Source of the DNA: Amycolatopsis sp. MtRt-6
Lineage (GTDB): Bacteria; Actinomycetota; Actinomycetes; Mycobacteriales; Pseudonocardiaceae
Length of the DNA: 64,000 bases
Assembly: GCF_017308975.1 (NCBI RefSeq)
Contig: NZ_JADWPD010000008.1
Location: 62,001 to 126,000 of the forward strand
Direction of reading: 5' to 3'
Positions 61,754 through 64,000 of this stretch are shown here, in pieces. A model generated the notes under the pieces. It was not told the origin of the DNA. It did no database searches and saw only the letters and a list, made by a program, of their open reading frames with translations. How positions within the stretch are numbered: position 1 is the first letter of the stretch; each line of letters opens with the position of its first letter. The position numbers and the translations under genes were made by a program.

Positions 61754-62614
61754 CTACGCCAGCTGCTGGCGCACCGCCGATGCGAACCTCGTCACCGCGC
61801 CGGCGTCCGTCTGGCTGAAGCCCAACGACGGCTCCGTCAGCTCCAGCTCCAGCAGCAACGGCTTCCCGTCCGCTCCGCGCACCACGTCCACCCGCGCGTA
61901 CAGCAACTCCGCCCGCAGGATCCCCAGCAACGCCGAGGCCGCGTCCAGGACGTCCTCCGCCAGTGCCACCGCGTCCGCGGGTGGCGTGGCCGGGGCCAGC
62001 TCCTCCGCCAGGTACAGCCCCGACTCGTCCATTGTGGACCCCAGCATCGCGCCCTTCGAGAACGCGTGGGAATAGATCCCGCCCAGGTACACCAGGGCCA
62101 GCTCGCCCGCGGTGTCCACACTGGACTGGTACGGCTGGATCATCGCCGTGTGGCCCTCGGCGTGCAACGCGGCCACGTGTGCGGATGCGTCGGTGCCGGC
62201 GGTGAAGCGGGCCGCTCCGCGCGAGCCCGCCCCCACCGAGGGCTTCACCACGAAGTCCGACGAAGGAAAGGACGCCGGCGAATCCGGCGTGACCAGCGAG
62301 GTCGGCACCACCGGCAGACCCGCGTCCAGCAGCTCCACCAGGTACGACTTGTCCGTGTTCCACCGCACCACGGCCGCGGAATTGAACAGTGACGGCACCG
62401 ACTCGCACCACGAGAGGAACTCCGCGCGCCGTGCGGGGTAGTCCCACGTCGCGCGCAGGATCACCGCTTCCGCCGAGGAAAAGTCGAACGCAGAGTCCCA
62501 GGGCGCCCACGACACCGAGAAGCCCAGCGACGTCAACGCGGGCACGACGACGTCGTCGTCGCCGTCCCCTGTCGGAAGCTCCGCGCAGCTGACCAGGACC
62601 GCCGTGCCGGTCAC
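61754..62614 (-). CDS. ATP-grasp family protein
   Basis: 286 aa from GTG 62614. ATP-grasp features: RATWDYPARRAEFLSW, RWNTDKSYLVELLDAGLPVVPT (nucleotide-binding Lys), FVVKPSVGAGSRGAARF (Gly loop), and RVDVVRGADGKPLLLELELTEPSLGF (metal Glu/Asn region). It resembles RimK/DcsG-like ligases that join an amino group to a carboxylate. Substrate unknown. It overlaps the upstream gene's stop (GTGA). Confidence 0.85.
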   Translation of the reverse strand: MTGTAVLVSCAELPTGDGDDDVVVPALTSLGFSVSWAPWDSAFDFSSAEAVILRATWDYPARRAEFLSWCESVPSLFNSAAVVRWNTDKSYLVELLDAGLPVVPTSLVTPDSPASFPSSDFVVKPSVGAGSRGAARFTAGTDASAHVAALHAEGHTAMIQPYQSSVDTAGELALVYLGGIYSHAFSKGAMLGSTMDESGLYLAEELAPATPPADAVALAEDVLDAASALLGILRAELLYARVDVVRGADGKPLLLELELTEPSLGFSQTDAGAVTRFASAVRQQLA

Positions 62615-62910
62615 CGGCCCGCCATCTTGCGGCGGTGCTCCGGGCCGATCTTCGTCCGGTTGACCGTCTCGGCGTCCCACGTGGCCGGCGACAGGTCCTC
62701 GACCGCCTCGACCAGCGCCTCACCGGTCGCCACCGAAGGCACCACCACGTCGCCGAGGGCACCGTCCGCGCCCACCAGCACGACGCGCGCGCCCGCCCGG
62801 CCGATGTTCTCCACCACCGCGCTGGACGGCTTGCCGTGCGCCTTCACGAACTTGCGGGCCGCGGCCAGCTGCGCGCTGGTCGGGGGAACGACGGTCTCTT
62901 CTGCAGTCAC
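62611..62910 (-). CDS. Small conserved hypothetical protein
   Basis: 99 aa from GTG 62910; the upstream frame to 63123 is shadow. Pattern: SAQLAAARKFVKAHGKPSSAVVENIGRAGARVVLVGADGALGDVVVPSVATGEALVEAV, ending WDAETVNRTKIGPEHRRKMAGR. It is soluble and Ala/Val-rich. I do not recognise a named family but the coupling to the ATP-grasp gene (four-base overlap) suggests they work together. Confidence 0.75.
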   Translation of the reverse strand: MTAEETVVPPTSAQLAAARKFVKAHGKPSSAVVENIGRAGARVVLVGADGALGDVVVPSVATGEALVEAVEDLSPATWDAETVNRTKIGPEHRRKMAGR

Positions 62911-63001
62911 GTCCCGAACGATAACCAACAACCCGCCGGAACGCGGAACAGCGTGGCCTCGGCCATAGTTGCACCCGGAGAACCCGATCCGAGGAGGACC
63001 C

Positions 63002-63970
63002 ATGCCCACCGCAGTGCAGGTGACGAAGACCGGCGGCCCGGAAGTGCTCGAACCGGCCGAAGTGGACGTCGCGGCCCCGCAGGCCGGCGAGCTGCTGGTC
63101 GACGTCGCCGCGGCCGGGGTCAACTACATCGACACCTACCAGCGCCAGGGCATCTACCCGATGGAACTGCCGTTCGTGCTCGGCCTCGAAGGCGCCGGCA
63201 CGGTCGTGGCGGCGGGCGACGACACCGGCTTCGCGCCCGGTGACCGTGTGGCCTGGCAGGGGTCGATCGGCAGCTACGCGGCCCGCAAGCTCGTCCCGGC
63301 CTCGGTCGCGGTGCGGGTCCCCGAAGGCGTCTCCCTCGAGACCGCCGCCGCCACCATGCTGCAGGGCATCACCGCGCACTACCTGGTCGCCTCGACCTTC
63401 GAGGTCAAGCCCGGCCACGACGTGCTCGTGCACGCGGCCGCGGGCGGCGTCGGCCTGCTGCTGGTGCAGCTGGCGAAGGCGCGCGGTGCCCGCGTCATCG
63501 GCACGGTGTCGACCGACGAGAAGGCGAAGCTCGCCCGCGAAGCCGGCGCCGACGAGGTGATCCGCTACGACCGCGACGACTTCGCGAAGATCACCCGCGA
63601 GCTGACCGGCGGCGAAGGTGTCGACGTCGTCTACGACGGCGTGGGCAAGGACACCGTCGACGGCAGCCTGGCCAGCCTCAAGGTCCGCGGCCTGCTCGCG
63701 CTCTTCGGCGCCTCCAGCGGCCCGGTCCCGCCCCTGGACCCGCAGCGCCTCAACGCCGGTGGCTCGCTCTACCTGACCCGCCCGACGTCCGGGCACTACA
63801 CGCGGACGCGCGAGGAGATCGACTGGCGGGCGAAGGAGCTCTTCGACGCCATCCTCGCGGGCGAGCTGAACATCCGCATCGGCGGGAAGTACCCCCTGGC
63901 CGACGCCCGCAAGGCCCACGAGGACCTGCAGGGCCGCCGCACCACCGGCAAGCTCCTGCTCATCCCCTGA
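63002..63970 (+). CDS. qor: NADPH:quinone oxidoreductase (zeta-crystallin/MDR family)
   Basis: 322 aa from ATG 63002 with GAGGAGGA upstream. N-domain: VQVTKTGGPEVLE, GVNYIDTYQRQGIYP, FVLGLEGAGTVVAAGDD. Nucleotide domain: LVHAAAGGVGLLLVQLAKARGARVIGTV (AxxGGVG). No zinc ligands, as expected for QOR. It reduces quinones by NADPH. The M. tuberculosis homologue Rv1454c is in the same neighbourhood from memory. It is divergent from the small hypothetical gene (91 bp). Confidence 0.94.
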   Translation: MPTAVQVTKTGGPEVLEPAEVDVAAPQAGELLVDVAAAGVNYIDTYQRQGIYPMELPFVLGLEGAGTVVAAGDDTGFAPGDRVAWQGSIGSYAARKLVPASVAVRVPEGVSLETAAATMLQGITAHYLVASTFEVKPGHDVLVHAAAGGVGLLLVQLAKARGARVIGTVSTDEKAKLAREAGADEVIRYDRDDFAKITRELTGGEGVDVVYDGVGKDTVDGSLASLKVRGLLALFGASSGPVPPLDPQRLNAGGSLYLTRPTSGHYTRTREEIDWRAKELFDAILAGELNIRIGGKYPLADARKAHEDLQGRRTTGKLLLIP

Positions 63971-63995
63971 CACGCCGAAGGGCCGCTTCGGCGTG
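63971..63995 (+). terminator. Hairpin directly after qor
   Basis: CACGCCGAAG (63971-63980) and CTTCGGCGTG (63986-63995) form a perfect 10-bp stem with a 5-base loop, starting at the first base after the qor stop. The window ends too soon to judge a T tract. Confidence 0.65.
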
Positions 63996-64000
63996 AAGCG

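Overview
The window is about 72% G+C, densely coded, and uses many GTG starts and 4-bp start/stop overlaps, as in actinobacteria. The gene families present (acVLRF1, MptB, CYP136-like P450, SufBDCSUT with SufR, a Rv3529c-Rv3531c-like operon) point to a Pseudonocardiaceae-type actinomycete. Amycolatopsis is my best guess, by inference only. No rRNA, tRNA, CRISPR array, transposase or phage gene was seen.

Layout. 0-1.7 kb: end of nrdA and complete nrdB of a ribonucleotide reductase whose radical tyrosine is replaced by Phe (class Ic signature), closed by a strong terminator. 1.8-6.0 kb: a 1238-aa protein with a DUF4157/eCIS-like N-terminus, Ala-rich coiled body, membrane segment and a distinct C-terminal domain, followed at once by a small gene (candidate toxin/immunity pair). 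6-17.5 kb: mixed metabolism and regulation: PPOX protein, AraC regulator, P450, degenerate PAS-GGDEF-EAL protein, peroxiredoxin, GNAT, LCP ligase, CFA-type methyltransferase, hydrolase, SIS protein, beta-lactamase-fold esterase. 17.6-30.9 kb: MarR/ABC exporter, GT87-like membrane protein, HTH protein, ABC-F and acVLRF1 (ribosome-associated pair), a secreted subtilisin-like protease with a Ser-Glu-Asp type site, dGTPase, PASTA lipoprotein, SRPBCC/ArsR pair. 31-38.3 kb: EAL-CBS-GGDEF protein, TetR/glycosyltransferase pair, and a four-gene operon (SnoaL, DUF1214, SDR, sulfotransferase). 38.3-41 kb: cysD and a cysN-cysC fusion, divergent from that operon across a shared KstR-like palindrome. 41-47.7 kb: VOC protein, small membrane protein, methyltransferase, two-component system, AarF/UbiB kinase and a signal-peptidase homologue lacking both catalytic residues. 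47.9-54.3 kb: sufR-B-D-C-S-U-T (minus strand). 54.4-59 kb: mptB, ABC transporter pair, ctaA (plus strand). The last two blocks match the order I remember for M. tuberculosis Rv1454c-Rv1466. 59-61.8 kb: an insertion into that block (desaturase bounded by inverted repeats, 19-aa peptide, unknown 409-aa protein, palindromic operator, small membrane protein). 61.8-64 kb: ATP-grasp protein, small conserved protein, quinone oxidoreductase.

How parts may work together. CysD/CysNC make APS and PAPS; the divergent operon contains a PAPS-type sulfotransferase, and both appear to share one sterol-type operator. SufR probably represses its own operon through a palindrome overlapping its start codon. Three families of intergenic palindromic repeats sit mostly between convergent genes and probably act as terminators or REP-like elements.

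All family assignments are from reading the sequence and memory. No database search was run.
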